Origin: Ostrinia nubilalis
Lineage: Eukaryota > Arthropoda > Insecta > Lepidoptera > Crambidae
Assembly (NCBI RefSeq): GCF_963855985.1
Contig: NC_087098.1
Span: forward strand, 14,962,501 to 15,026,500
Length of the DNA stretch: 64,000 nt
Reading direction: 5' to 3'
Shown: positions 52,101 through 63,690 of the stretch, piece after piece
Layout: each line of letters starts with the position of its first letter
Numbering within the stretch: the first letter of the stretch is position 1
The notes under the pieces: model-generated
Seen by the model: only the letters and a program-made list of their open reading frames with translations
What the model was told of the DNA's origin: nothing
Databases searched by the model: none
Program-made: the position numbers and the translations under genes

Positions 52101-55100
52101 ACGTAACTTTCTCTTGCTTGCGTAACGCAGTTAGGTAAAAAGCCACTTTGTCAAAGTGTTAGTAACCACAATCAAAGTACACATAAAGTAGATATTATTG
52201 GTTATTTAATTGTAATGTAGGACGTGATAAGCATACGACTTATCTTATCGCAACTTCGTAACATTGCCTCTGGTTTGACCTTTAGGGTTTTAGAAACTTG
52301 TAAATTGTTAATTAACTTTATAATAATATAAATAAAGAACAAAGGGTCATTTTCTGTTGTTAATGTGGGCGTCAGGCACGTAACACTGATTTCAGTATCA
52401 ATTATATTTTTTTACTTTCATTTTGTGTGGTAGTCCGCCTTTAAGTAAGGCAGTTGTGGGACTCGTAGAATAACATCTTGTTTTAATTAATTAATACACT
52501 GTTTTTTTTTTCATCACAGCGCCTTCATTGTCAAAATTAGTAACAATACAATACTTAGCTAAAAATTTGTTACAACTACATGCACCTAACTACAGTTTTA
52601 TATGTATGACCCTAGTATACCTACATAAGCCTACTCGGCTTATTCAATACGAAGAATGCAACAAAAGCATGTTACATACTACCCCCTACTAGTCCTACTA
52701 CACGACTTTATTCGACTTTGTATCTAAGAAACTTTCAACCAAGAAAATTAAATACAGGGTGATTTTTGTATCAGTATCCAAATTTTCAGGATCGACTCAG
52801 AATCAGTAACTTAATTGATTTACGTAAAGAAAACAAAACTTTTTTCTCCATATTCTCCATATTTAATTATTTTCATCCGCTGCGCGCGGTTTCCAAATTG
52901 AAGTGGAAAATTTGCTTCGTTCATGGAAACACAGTTCACAGTTAACTGCAAAGCTTAATAGACATAATAGTGAGCGAAAATAAGCAATAACCTTTAAACT
53001 TAAGATATGGGCACCCGCGGATTAGACTTTCAATATTTTTTTGCGAAAAATACCACAATTAAAAATAATTACGATAAAGTTGTATTGTCAAATGATTCTA
53101 ACGAGCTTATTAAAAAATTTGGATACTGATAACAAAGTCACCCTGTATGTGTTTCTGTGAAAATTACTTATGTTCACAATTTATCTAAAGCGAGACACAA
53201 AATAAGCTTTTCTAAACTACGAGTATGGAATCAAGACTATTCCCATATCTCCATCCCACTTCTGCAACTCCTCTGTAGCCAGGCCCCACTATGAAACTCA
53301 GGACTTAACAAAAACTTAAGAAGTGAACCTACCTTGCCTGAACCTGAACTTGCTTTGGTGGTGGTACGTTGGCAACACTAGGGGGTATGTAATCTGATAA
53401 CCCCCAGGTCGCGTCGTCACAAGTGACGTTACAAAGTGCACTAGAAGATGGAATATTCCATTAGGGAAAAGGTTACATAAATGGAAAATGATATCTATGG
53501 CAGTGGTGCTAAATCACAAATTCTATAATAAGAATTATCAACCTATAGAAGTGCACTGCTACATAGGACTCCCTAATATGTGCCATAATTGTAGTAGTTA
53601 AGTAATGACTAGTCGTAGTTAATAATATAAAGCATAAAAACCATCAGGTGATCCGTCTGCTCGTTTGCCTCCTGTCACATAAAAAAACATAACTGTACTG
53701 TTACGGCAAATAACTTCATTGTTGACTGAGTAAACAACAATTTAAATATAGATTTAGATCTTTTGAAAGAAAACTTTTAATTGGGATACCAAAGTCACGA
53801 AGTCAGTTGAAGATATTTTAAGAATGCAAAACAGCTCATTGATACCTACACCTTGACAGTTATACTCAGTTGGTTCCACTCAACTGACACTAATTTTCAT
53901 CCTATCTAGACTGTAAATCATCCAGATAGCGTTGTGGAGCAGAGTATTGTACCCGCGAGCATTGGCAGGGGGTACGCGATAGCCGGGTCAGAACAGCGTG
54001 TGCGCAGGTCACAAGTCAACGCACGTGACGTCACAAAATGGCTGAATGACACGTGACTTTCCAATAACTCTATGCTTTCCACGACTGAGCTTTATTTCCT
54101 TCTAGTAGGTTTTTATCGTTTAAAAACCGTCTTAATGTGTTTTTTGTTAAGGGCTATTAAATAAAGAGGCATAATAGAAATAAGAAGTTGAGATTAGATT
54201 GGATCAATCGTTTAAGACGGAGAGGTAGGTAGTTTGTTTGCCATAACGCATAAAATATCCCTAACGGGAACAAATTCCCTAACAACACTATAGCAGTTAT
54301 ACATCTGCTAACAGTAGTTATTCTAGTGATTGCAAAGGGAAAATAATCTTGACTCCAGTGAAACAAATTGAGTACTGGCTAAGAATCATCAGTAAAGGGC
54401 TATTTATAAGTAAAGAAAGGTTAAGGAAAACGATAATAGAAGGGCCGAGGATCCCTAAAAATGAAGGAGCTGGACCATTACCGTCTGTCGCCTATCGATA
54501 GTTATTGCAGTGCGGCGATCTGTGCTAACGCTCGGCAGCTGGGTCACGGGCCACTTGCTTAGTAACTGCAGCCAGCGATTCACCCCTTTGTAAAACGAAA
54601 AAAGTACTAAGAGGTAACAGCGTTGTTTCTTTTCGTCTCGGCGAAATCATCATTTAGGAAATACGTCTAAAAAGGTGTCTTAGCTGTGTGCTTCTGGAAG
54701 AATGTAAAAACCACTGCTACTTATTCTTCTCTCACTTATCCTAAAGGGCGCCTAAGAGACAAATATCTCAGGACAGAAGCGAACATCAGGCTTCCCCAAC
54801 TATACTCAACATCAAATAAACCGCACCTTCCGCGACGCGAACTTTAACGATTTTCTTCTGACACAATCATGGTGCCCCAACAATATTGGTGTTATTTGAA
54901 AGCCCAATAAATATCCTTAAAGAAAAACACATTTAATTTCTTAATAAATGATTAACATATACCATAAATGTGACTTGAAGAAATACCTCATAGGTGGGCC
55001 CAAAGCCCACCTATGGGATCAATTAGACCAATTTTTATGGTTATAAAACCAAATAATGATCTCACGTGTCCTCTTTAACAGATGGATAGCAATTAAACCC

Positions 55101-58100
55101 AACTTAACAGTTTTATAGCCATAAAAGTTGGCTCTAGCGTAACTACTTACTTATTTTTTGAAGAAGTGACTCTGGATCCTTCTAAAGACACATTTTTGGG
55201 GTAAAAACCTTTCCTTTAATGAAATGAAGGTTAGAACTAGGCTTTTAAATGGTACCAATATTGGTGGTAAGTGGGGATGCATACGTTTGAAAATGCTTGT
55301 TGCGGAAGGTGCGAATTATTTGACGTCGAGTGTAGTTTGGTCAGCTTTGAGAGTGAGTTAATCAGTAAATTAGATTAAAATCTTGCTCCTACAGTAGACT
55401 TAACGACGATGTTGAAAATATCTTATTTTTAAGAGGTGGTACCCGAACCCGAGACAACTAAGATATAGCTAAACCAGTAGAGACTGAATGGCCTGACGAT
55501 GGTGATGTCGAAAAGTACTTAACTCCAGGCAGTGGTACTCGAGATAGCAATATTGCTCACACGATCAAGCAGTACAACAAACAGTCGCTTGCTCAAGCTA
55601 CACGCCTGTTTCACGCTGTTATTTGTCTTTTGTAAATAAAAAATATCTTACTTCTGCTAGTGGTAACTAAATGTTCTGACGATAATGATGTCGAAAAGTC
55701 CTTAACTCCAGGCAGTGGTACTCGAGATAGCAATATTGCTAACACGATCAAGCAGTACGACAAACAGTCGCTCGCTCAAGCCACACACCCGCTTCACGCT
55801 GTTATGTCTTTTGTAAATTAAAAAATATCTTACTTCTGCTAGTGGTAACTAAATGTTCTGACGATAATGATGTCGAAAAGTCCTTAACTCCAGGCAGTGG
55901 TACTCGAGATAGCAATATTGCTAACACGATCAAGCAGTACGACAAACAGTCGCTCGCTCAAGCCACACACCCGCTTCACGCTGTTATGTCTTTTGTAAAT
56001 TAAAAAATATCTTACTTCTGCTAGTGGTAACTAAATGTTCTGACGATAATGATGTCGAAAAGTCCTTAACTCCAGGCAGTGGTACTCGAGATAGCAATAT
56101 TGCTAACACGATCAAGCAGTACGACAAACAGTCGCTCGCTCAAGCCACACACCCGCTTCACGCTGTTATGTCTTTTGTAAATTAAAAAATATCTTACTTC
56201 TGCTAGTGGTAACTAAATGTTCTGACGATAATGATGTCGAAAAGTCCTTAACTCCAGGCAGTGGTACTCGCGATAGCAAATTGCTAACACGATCAAGTAG
56301 TACGACAAACAGTCGCTCGCTCCAGCCACACGCCCGCTTCACGCTGTTATGTCTTTTGTAAATTAAAAAATATCTTACTTTTGCTAGTGGAGACTAACAC
56401 CCGTATTCACAAATGATGCTTGCATTAGTGAAGCCGCAAATCGAACGCACAGCGTTGAATAGAGCTCTGTGATTGGTTCGTGTGAGACCTGTGCGTGCGC
56501 GCACTGTGAGACCTCATAGTAATGTTTGTGAATACGGGCGTATATGTCCTGACGATGATGATGTCGAAAAGTCCTTATTTTCAGGCAGTGGTACACGAGA
56601 TACACGTTCAAGTAGTAAGACAAACAGTCGCTCGCTCAAGCCACACGCCCGCTGCACGCTACGGGTCATGCTATCGTATCGGGGGTGTGGCCAATGTAGT
56701 GGCGTGTCGCGCTGCACTTGATAGCAGGAACTCTTGCGTCATTAGCGGGATTGGAAATTTCCTTTCAATCGTCACGGGGTTAAGATTCTGGTATAGGATA
56801 GGTAAGGAAGCTCAACATTTGATTCAATTTCAACATACGTTACAGTTTTTCATTGGTTGAATTTCTGTTAGGCTGGGTTGTACTATTTTACTTTAACTAC
56901 AGGGTGGAATTTTGTAATGCCACCTGGAGAGAAAGTACTCTTAATACTGCAGATAGAAAATGTTAATAGAACTCTTTTATGGAAAGTACGTCTAAGAACA
57001 TAAGTATTACTGAACAAAAGGATTTATTAAAATAACTTTCTTTCATCATAACCCAGCCACAGAATAATCAATCTATGCAGCTTGTATACCTTGATTTTTT
57101 AGAATCCAGCAGAGATGTAAACAAACACTTTTATACACAATTACACCATAATCACTTACGTGTTCATAATATCATACACATTATTTCACAAGCCCATGAA
57201 ACCAACTTTATTTTCACGTTTATACAAGTTTGAAATCAATCTTTGAAACAAATTATTTTAGCAAAATACGTGGACGATGAAAATTTGTGAGACTTGTCAA
57301 ATTGACTTGACGTTTAAAATCATGTGTTATCTCCATATTGTCTATCACTTGTCTCTGACACATCAGTGCTGTAACCTGTGAGTCATAGACAATAATCTGT
57401 AATTTTAATCGATATTATTTTAAGTATTCACTTATTCCGATTATTGATTAATTTTATATTGGAGATAACGTAAAATTATTTTTCTACTTTTAGTGTATAC
57501 TTTTTCGGAGTCAGTTTAATTTTTAGTCGGTTTTATTTAAACAAAATTATTTTACTTTTTTATGCAATTATTCTTACGTATTGTTCCATTGCTTATTTTT
57601 CTATATAAGTAAATAAAATAAAAGAAAATAAAAATCTTTTTTCAATTGATAGCATCTTAAATAACCTAGCCTAGCGGAATAGAGCAACAAAGAACTGAGC
57701 GAGCGAGATGTCACTAGTAGCAACACTGTCAAACAGAACTTTTTGCAACTATTTGAAGTTTAATGACTTTACGGATAATTGATCGTTTTACTGTCCAGTG
57801 TGTTTTTTGATTACATCTGTGCATACAGTTTGTTTCCTGTTCTCGAAAATTTCATAATCAGTTCACATTCAATGTTGCGACTTTGTTGCATATTTTTAGT
57901 ATTTTGACGATCACCCGGCGATGATACGCAAGTACTACAATAATTTCACTTCGCGATTAACGAGAGGTTTTGTCGCATCACTAGTTCACAGACTAAAAAT
58001 ATTTTTATGTCAGTTGGCCATATTTGATGACATTTCTGCTGATTTCTAAAAAATTAGACTGTAAGTGATTTATTCAAGCAAATAATTTGTCTTTGAAATT

Positions 58101-61100
58101 GATCGATCTAAGGCAAATAAAATAAAAGCACCGTGTAAAAGTTTTATTCTACCACACAAAAACGTTAAAATTACTTGAAATCTTGAATCGATATTAGGTA
58201 AGATTTTATTCTGACTTTCTCATTTTATTGTATTCGTCGTCTAATTTAAATCTATTTGTATTATCTCAAAAAAACCAAAAAATAGTCCTTTTCACGAGTA
58301 TCTACCTACTACGGCTTTACATTGTGTATCTAATAAATATTTTGCAGAAATTACCTGTGTATATTATGTGACGTAGGGAATATTGTGGCTTTGACCTCTA
58401 ATTCACACAAAATACCCAACCCTCGTTTGATTGTGGTTTGATTATGATTTTTACGCGTTGAATAAAAAAGGGCTTCACTTAGCTTGAAATGTATTTCACA
58501 TTTTATTTTGCACTTGAATGGTTTTTTACTTCGAATGAAGATAAAAACTTTGTATGAACTTCTTGGAAAATAATGAATGCTTGCGCTATTTCTTCTCAGC
58601 ATTGGTCTACATTATAAGCTACCAAAGCAGTGGTACTTTGTAAAAAAGTAAGTCTTTTTTGGGACTAACTTAGTAAAGGCGTTTTTCAAAACCCTAATTA
58701 AATAATGTGACAGACTTTACTTTATGAGAGTGATACCTACGTAATGTTTGTGCACTATATTCGTTTGATATTTATAGTTTATTGTCATTCCCCAACTTTA
58801 TATCAGAGCGGTAAAAATCGTTTTCTTGCCGTCGAGGGTTTGAACAGGAGAATCTTTTTGACAAGGGTTCGTAATTTGGCACGCACCTGCCAGGCACCGA
58901 TCTTTGGGAGATCTCCTGGGGATCTTTATAGTAATCACCTAATGGAGACCCCGCGGCCAGATGTTGGCAATAATCCTATACCACAGATAATATAATACCC
59001 TATACTTTACGTGGGCTTTAGTGAACTTAGAATTATAGAAAAAAATTGCAGGCCTAAACGAATTTTGATGCCCTATTTCATTTCCTTCAAGATTTTTCCA
59101 AAAGGTAGGCTACCTACTAAATAAATCGAGCAAATATTGTACCTACCCCTACTGGGAATCGAACCCCGGACCTCTTGAAACGGGTGGTCTTACCGCTAAA
59201 CCACACTGGCGATAAACTAACTATTAGTTAGTCAATACTAATATTATAAAGAGGTAAAGTTTGTGTGTTTGTATATTTGTTAATTTGTAAGGGGTAATCT
59301 CGGGATCTACTGAACCAATTTTAAAATAGAAAGCCAAATTATTGCTGAGTGTCATAGGTTATATAAAAAACCGGAAAATTCCACGCGGGCGAAGCCGCGA
59401 AACTACTAGTAATATAAAAAAATATATTTCTTTTGCTTTGATAGTGTTTTACTATCTGCAATGACCCAGCTATTGGGTAGGTACTTATTAAGTAGGTAAA
59501 TTACCTATTATCTTCGTTTTCAGTACCCTGAGTCACGGATCCAACACACGATCGTCATGCGGGCTACAAACAGGTACTTACCAAGTAAGTGGCACTGATA
59601 AGGTACTTTCTTGTTTAATTATTACGTTTCTAAGTAATAACACAGAGTACCTACCTACTAATAATTACGGGACGAGGCTGGGTTGCACCATCTTACTTTA
59701 ATTTTAACAAACGTCAAGAGACTCTTGACAAGAGTATTAAACTCCATACAAAAAACACCGGTTATGATTATAGTCACGGTTAAAATAAGGTGGTACAACT
59801 CAGCCCAAGTAATGACACTGAATAATAATAGTAATAATTTACGGGACGTTCATTACAGTGTTTGTGATTTTACAAGGACAAGAAGATTCTTATCACACTT
59901 ATTAGAGCTATATTTAAAAATACGCAGAATATTTTTCCCGTAGATAATAACACTCATCTATAAGAGAATCTCATTTGTTTACATTCGCTAATTAGTTTAT
60001 TTAAAATAATAACATACTTTTCAATAGTTCGGTATTGTAATCGCTCTGTATATTAATGAGTTTCTAACATAATGTGTTACCTAAGTTTTATTATTTTCTT
60101 ATCTATGTGTTTGCGGATTATCTGAGTTTATTTAGACTTAAGATTAGTAGTCATTAGTTCCTGGTTTGTTTTTTCGTTCCGTGTTTTATCATAGTTAATA
60201 TAGGCATTGATTTTAAAATAGAGACACCGTGTCTCTCATGTTTCTCTATTTTAATTGAAATGGAAAAAAAAGTTTAAAATTTTAGATATCTATTGATTTT
60301 GTTGGAAATGTATAAAGTTGATTGTGATCTTATGTCGTCTATTGAAGAAAAAGCTTTCGTTCTCTTTTTTAACAAACTAGGTGACAATGCTTTGCTAGAT
60401 ACAAGAAATTACAAAATTAAAGAACAAAGCCTCATTTTTATCCAATTTGAATTAAAATACATACTTAGTTGACCTTTTACAAATAAAGATATATCTATGA
60501 TCCGGTGTAGGCGCGTACCTTATTTCGAAACCAAACTAGTTTAAGAATTTTGAGAAGGTGCAGGGCTTAATATTATACACGGACCGGTCAAACCGGTGCA
60601 CGGTGTCGTAATGAACGCGGTTTTCTTGAATTCTAGTCGATCATCAAAAAACTTATTAAGTACAGTCAACACTACAGCATTTAACATGTATTTTTGTTGC
60701 AATCCTAGCGCTTATCACCACTGCATAAGTAGCCACCGTCTTTAGCTTGTTATGATGTTGTTTGTACATTAATTGCTGTTTGATGTTAAAATAATTGTGC
60801 AATCAATGAACGACTATAAAATTGTAACCCTTTGAAAGTCAAAAATGTGTATTATTGTTATTATCAGTGCTCATGAGACAAATAACCTTCATCATAAGTG
60901 ATTATGGTAATCTGTGCCTATATGGGATTCGAATCTGCAACCGAGCTAGCTCTCTCTCTCAATCCAAAGCCTATATAACTTGACCACAAGGCCCTAAGTC
61001 GGCAGTAAGTCGTTGAGTCAGTAATTAATTAGACGAATAAGTAAAGTGGTTTCGCGGTTAGTCCTTCTGGCCAGTTCAATCAAGTTAAGCTAATTTAATT

Positions 61101-61517
61101 AAGGTATCAATGTCTAGCTGTGTTGTGCTGTTAATTAATTGTGTTTATTTCAGATTATTTACCTGTGACGTTGGGGTATTGCAGCATGAACTCCTGCTTC
61201 GCCTTGATGACATCAAGCCTGATCTGGTTCTCCATGGGAGCTTCGAGCGCTGAGAACACCAGTGCACCAGTGACTAGGTACACCATGTAGAACACCACGT
61301 AGATCAGCAGTAGACAGGTGAACCTCGCCTTCCCAAAGAAACGGGATGTAGCAAACAGAGGCTGGAATGGGGGGTGCTCCTCCTCATACAAAATCTCCCT
61401 CTCAACAATCATCTTCTTCGGGTATGGAAACAGCTGGCTGTGCACGATCATGTCATCGTCACTCCTCGAACTCATGCTCCCGTAGGAGTGGATCCTCGGA
61501 TACCTCGACTTCTCCAT
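42867..61517 (-). CDS. Two-pore-domain potassium channel, TWIK-like (K2P)
   Basis: Plasma-membrane background K+ channel subunit that works as a dimer. The CDS joins minus-strand exons 61517-61163, 46783-46643, 46263-46054, 43864-43676 and 43168-42867: 1197 nt, 398 residues, with all phase-1 junctions consistent. TM1 is about residues 66-88 ([20 protein letters not shown]). The extracellular cap includes an NVT glycosylation site (116-118). Pore 1 filter is TTIGYGH (163-169). TM2 and TM3 follow ([15 protein letters not shown], then about 237-252). Pore 2 filter is TTIGLGDY (272-279); TM4 is [17 protein letters not shown] (from 300). The C-terminus is cytosolic. GYGH/GLGDY is the TWIK (KCNK1-like) filter pair. 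The pore 1 glycine codon is split by an intron, as in many K2P genes. The Drosophila orthologue could not be chosen. Confidence 0.93.
43338..43455. mobile_element. Foldback MITE (TTTTCACCATCAATCCCTAA family)
   Basis: GCCCGTTTTCACCATCCATC / GATTGATGGTGAAAACGAGC ends; the least diverged of three copies. It lies in the last channel intron. Confidence 0.75.
43676..43864 (-). CDS. K2P channel exon 4 (TM3 and pore 2)
   Basis: Acceptor TTCATTACAG; contains [20 protein letters not shown]; donor ACTT|GTAAGT. Confidence 0.9.
44549..44583. mobile_element. 19-bp hAT remnant between 8-bp duplications
   Basis: TTCCCTTCTATGATCTGAG (44557-44575) equals the terminus of the hAT-like element at 10560-11700. 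Perfect GTTGCAGA copies flank it on both sides. Confidence 0.8.
44946..45100. mobile_element. RTE LINE copy with inverted 5' part
   Basis: 44946-45047 is RTE ORF sequence on the minus strand. 45048-45100 is the RTE 3' end on the plus strand with (CGAA)n. The flanks ACATTCCAAC and ACATTCTAAC form a 10-bp duplication with one mismatch. Confidence 0.8.
45111..46040. other. Intron 3 of the K2P channel gene with GT microsatellite
   Basis: A (GT)n microsatellite interrupted by ATGC lies at 45451-45505. A foldback MITE ends the stretch. No gene is supported. Confidence 0.6.
45888..46014. mobile_element. Foldback MITE (CCCGTATTCACAAA family)
   Basis: ACCGTATTCACAAACGTTAC and GTATCGTTTGTAAATACGGG are inverted. 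A related copy is at 56397-56540. Confidence 0.65.
46054..46263 (-). CDS. K2P channel exon 3 (filter YGH and TM2)
   Basis: Acceptor TTCTCCCCAG; begins [15 protein letters not shown]; donor ATGG|GTAAGT. Confidence 0.9.
46494..46633. mobile_element. RTE LINE copy with inverted 5' part, at a splice site
   Basis: 46494-46570 is RTE tail on the minus strand and 46571-46633 is the RTE 3' end on the plus strand, ending ATGACGATG. A perfect 11-bp duplication AATACTTACCA (46483-46493, 46634-46644) flanks it and contains the exon 2 donor of the channel gene. Confidence 0.85.
46643..46783 (-). CDS. K2P channel exon 2 (cap end and pore 1)
   Basis: Acceptor TTTGCCTACAG; ends in pore 1, TTI followed by the first base of Gly. 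The donor ATTG|GTAAGTATT lies inside an RTE target duplication. Confidence 0.9.
46784..47567. other. Start of the 14.4-kb K2P intron 1
   Basis: Contains a short duplication ATAAATGCCATACATTGAA (about 46928 and 46968). Nothing else is recognised. Confidence 0.4.
47568..49659. mobile_element. 2.1-kb TIR element with repeated GGCGCACTT motifs
   Basis: The ends TAAGGTGAAGGTGGCAAAGT and ACTTTGCCCCCCTCACCTTA are inverted. GGCGCACTTNGCC-like words recur inside at about 47945, 47990, 49265, 49425 and 49455. A degenerate (ACCCGCCAAC)n tract occupies about 48150-48290. A twin-primed RTE copy is inserted at 48417-48817. No transposase frame was seen. Confidence 0.7.
48417..48817. mobile_element. RTE LINE copy with inverted 5' part and poly(A)
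   Basis: 48417-48607 is RTE ORF on the minus strand ([19 protein letters not shown] through RRDDGRW). About 48608-48797 is the following RTE sequence on the plus strand ([18 protein letters not shown] onward), ending in about 17 A. The perfect duplication AAGATATAAGT lies at 48406-48416 and 48818-48828. Confidence 0.9.
49660..50490. other. K2P intron 1 sequence, nothing recognised
   Basis: AT-rich, no supported feature. Confidence 0.4.
50497..50700. mobile_element. Foldback MITE (GAATGAGGGTTTTC family)
   Basis: GAATGAGGGTTTTCACGTAT and ATACGCGAAAACCCTCATTC are inverted, with GATCCGC/GCGGAT next inside. Confidence 0.75.
50701..52750. other. K2P intron 1 sequence with a decayed Helitron-like repeat
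   Basis: A repeat of about 170 bp at 51365-51540 has ACCGATTTAGGTGGAC and ACAGATAGTTTGA, typical of lepidopteran interspersed repeats. The rest is unremarkable AT-rich sequence. Confidence 0.4.
52753..53147. mobile_element. Mariner-like MITE (TACAGGGTGA ends)
   Basis: TACAGGGTGATTTTTGTATC and its inverted partner GATAACAAAGTCACCCTGTA continue into TCAGTATCCAAATTTT. TA flanks are present. It is related in its outer bases to the element at 38434-39117. Confidence 0.75.
53148..54800. other. K2P intron 1 sequence
   Basis: Holds a dispersed repeat word (GACTATTCCCATATCTCCAT, about 53237) and a LINE/SINE-tail word (CCATCAGGTGATCCGTCTGC, about 53641). No gene is supported. Confidence 0.4.
54801..55334. 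mobile_element. TIR element, uninterrupted copy (empty-site reference)
   Basis: The same element as 17632-18403, in opposite orientation, without the Helitron. It carries its own 23-bp palindromic insert TAGGTGGGCCCAAAGCCCAC... at 54990-55012. Confidence 0.75.
55490..56660. repeat. Tandem array, about 181-bp period, six copies
   Basis: CTGACGATAATGATGTCGAA starts units at about 55491 (diverged), 55677, 55858, 56039, 56220 and 56550. The middle copies are almost identical. A MITE separates the fifth and sixth. Confidence 0.9.
56397..56540. mobile_element. Foldback MITE inside the 181-bp array
   Basis: ACACCCGTATTCACAAATGA and TGTTTGTGAATACGGGCGTA are inverted; related to 45888-46014. Confidence 0.7.
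56661..59130. other. K2P intron 1 sequence
   Basis: AT-rich. A half-element with GGCTGGGTTGTACTATTTTACTTTAAC followed by ACAGGGTGG lies near 56870-56910. No gene is supported. Confidence 0.4.
59140..59214 (-). mobile_element. tRNA-headed SINE fragment
   Basis: On the minus strand box A GTGTGGTTTAGCGG and box B GGGTTCGATTCCC occur in tRNA spacing, but the arms do not close into a functional tRNA. Confidence 0.6.
59232..59409 (+). mobile_element. Short Helitron-like element
   Basis: It starts TCAATACTAATATTATAAAG and ends with the CGCGGGCGAAGCCGCG hairpin and CTAG, followed by T. The preceding base is G rather than the expected A. Confidence 0.6.
59675..59801. mobile_element. Foldback MITE (GGCTGGGTTGCACCATCTTA)
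   Basis: GGCTGGGTTGCACCATCTTA and TAAGGTGGTACAACTCAGCC are inverted; TTTTAACAA...GGTTAAAA is next inside. Confidence 0.7.
59802..61162. other. 5' end of K2P intron 1
   Basis: AT-rich. On the minus strand, about 60920-60996 has a tRNA-like box B (GATTCGAATCCCAT) with a weak box A, possibly another old SINE head. Confidence 0.4.
61163..61517 (-). CDS. K2P channel exon 1
   Basis: The ATG at 61517 (GTGATGG context) opens [23 protein letters not shown]-initiated extension to 61538 is not needed. Contains TM1; donor ACAG|GTAAAT, phase 1. Confidence 0.88.
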
Positions 61518-62000
61518 CACGAAAAAATAAAAAGTCAATTTTAGAATTTAAATTCCGAATTTCGAACGCGCGAAAGTAACACAACTTTTTTTATCTAGCC
61601 GGCTTGTTACCACAATATTGTTCCAGAACACAAACCAAATCCCGGAACGCGGGTCGATTTGGTCAACTGTACTTGTAGAAACGTTTGGGATGATTCGGCT
61701 CGAAGAAAAGCGCGATGATTTCCGTCACTTTAGTGTCGCGTCGGCATTTTTCGAGTTTAAGAATGACCATTTTGATACATTTTAGTGGAGCTTGGGTGTG
61801 AATTTGATATGGCGGAAGCCTGCGTGCGTGCTGTGTGCCGGGCAGTGACCGCTGATCGACTGGCGCGTCGTTGAAGCGGCTTGATAAATAACACTCGCCT
61901 TATCAACGTCGTTGTGTTGTCAGACGGTGTTCGTCAATTACCTTGGAGCCGCGGGTATAACAACATTGGCGATTGGGGATTGGGCACGGTATCCGATCAT
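61518..62000 (-). promoter_or_regulatory. Upstream region of the K2P channel gene
   Basis: Less AT-rich than its surroundings. It is probably the 5' UTR and promoter, but no start site, TATA box or leader intron could be fixed. Confidence 0.35.
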
Positions 62001-63240
62001 AATCTCATTTGAATGTTACGATTACGACTCGCGTTCTTTTATCGCCTGAGTTTTGATTCGGTTCGGAATTTTTATTTCAATTGGGCAGACATTAAAATGT
62101 AATTATTAACTTTATTACTTATGATTTTGTCTCAGTACCTACGTATTGACCTTGTTGACCTTGTTGTTTAGTTAGTATTTTGTACTCGTCATTATTCATT
62201 GAAAAAATCATTACATTGCTCTGAAGGGGATGCTTATTTTTTGTGACTTTTTATTTTTGGGTTTTCAATTATTTTGGTTTGGTTATAATATCATAACATA
62301 TTTTATGTACCTATGTAAAGATGACATAATTATCGTTCGAGAGTGGACACTTCGCTGTAATTACCAAAGCATCAATATATTTGGTTCCATTTCCCTGTTA
62401 TTATGAAGATCGTCCATAATTGGCAACCCCGATACAACTGGGATTGTTATAATATAGAGAAATATTGATTAATTACGTACTATTTGCTATACGCGCTTAT
62501 CTGTCCGTTACTATGATATGGGATTACATTTCTGGGAGTTTGCCAGGTCCGGATTCAGGCGTTGGGTAATTAGCTCATAACGTGGTCTATAATGCGAAGC
62601 GTGGGGCATATTTACATGCAACTTAGAAATTAATGCTTCTTCAGAATATTTTATCTACCTAGCTTGCATCACAGGATGATACACAGGAGTTGCAGTGGTG
62701 GGAAAGAGAGGTGGGAATAGTCCCGTACCTAGCTTGCATCAATTGTAAATCTTTGAATAATATGAGATTCGCTAGCTGTTGTTTTTAAACACTTAAAACA
62801 ACTCCCTTAAAAATGGTCATTTAGTATGGAAATGTCATTTTAATACAGGTTTCATCCTAGGTGTAACTTTATTAATAAGGGGGATTGTGTATTATAATCT
62901 AAATCATTGGTTCCAACTTTTGATGCACACGGAGCATTATTGATAGCTCGTAATTAAAAAAAATTAAGTACCACCTTAGCTTGCTGATGTTTTCGTTTTA
63001 ATTCATTCCAGGAACAATTGTAAACAATGCTGCCTCGTGGTTTTAATAAATACACAAACGACTTCCATAACAATTGTAATGAGATGGTTTACCGTTTCTT
63101 TCTCTATTTCTCAGACTAAGCAAGCAATCTTCGTCGTTTACTAATGATGTTTTTAATCCATAATTGTGCAGACGAATTTTATTTTTGAAGAATCTTCGTG
63201 GTAATTAGGCCAGGGATCGATCTTCAGATTCCATATTATT
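62001..63240. other. Intergenic sequence with one MITE
   Basis: A copy of the CCTTTATTAATAAAA-type MITE lies at about 62800-62885 (CTAGGTGTAACTTTATTAATAA right end). The dispersed word GGTGGGAATAGTCCC occurs at about 62710. No gene is supported. Confidence 0.4.
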
Positions 63241-63245
63241 AACTA

Positions 63246-63595
63246 CTAGCGGCCGCCCGCGACTTCGTACGCGTGGATCCCGTTTTACCCCCTTCATCTA
63301 TCTTACGCGGTTTAGATTTTTTCATACAAATGTTTTTTCCCGCTAACTCCCGTTCCCGTGGGAATTTTGCAATATCTTGTTGTAACTAAGCTTTAAGTTT
63401 ACTAAGGTACCTGCATGCCAAATATCATGCGTCTAACTTAAGCGGTTTAGATTTTTCATACAAAAGGATTTTCCCGCTAATTCCCGTTCCCATGGGAATT
63501 CCTAAGTATACTATAACCTGCCCAGGAGTATGAAGAATAATTGTACCAAGTTTCGTTAAAATCCGTCGAGTAGTTTTTGTTTCTATAAGGAACAT

Positions 63596-63640
<45 letters not shown>

Positions 63641-63690
63641 AATTTTACTGATTGCATTTTTGGCATCAGTATCGATCACTAATCACCCCC
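63246..63690 (-). mobile_element. Helitron-like repeat with GACA microsatellite
   Basis: The plus-strand left end CTAGCGGCCGCCCGCGACTT is the hairpin end of the Helitron family. A (CAGA)n run lies at about 63596-63638. The right limit is uncertain. Confidence 0.6.

Noticed and set aside
55490..56660. Second CRISPR-like or coding tandem array
   Set aside because: No spacers and no shared open frame. It is an ordinary minisatellite-type array.
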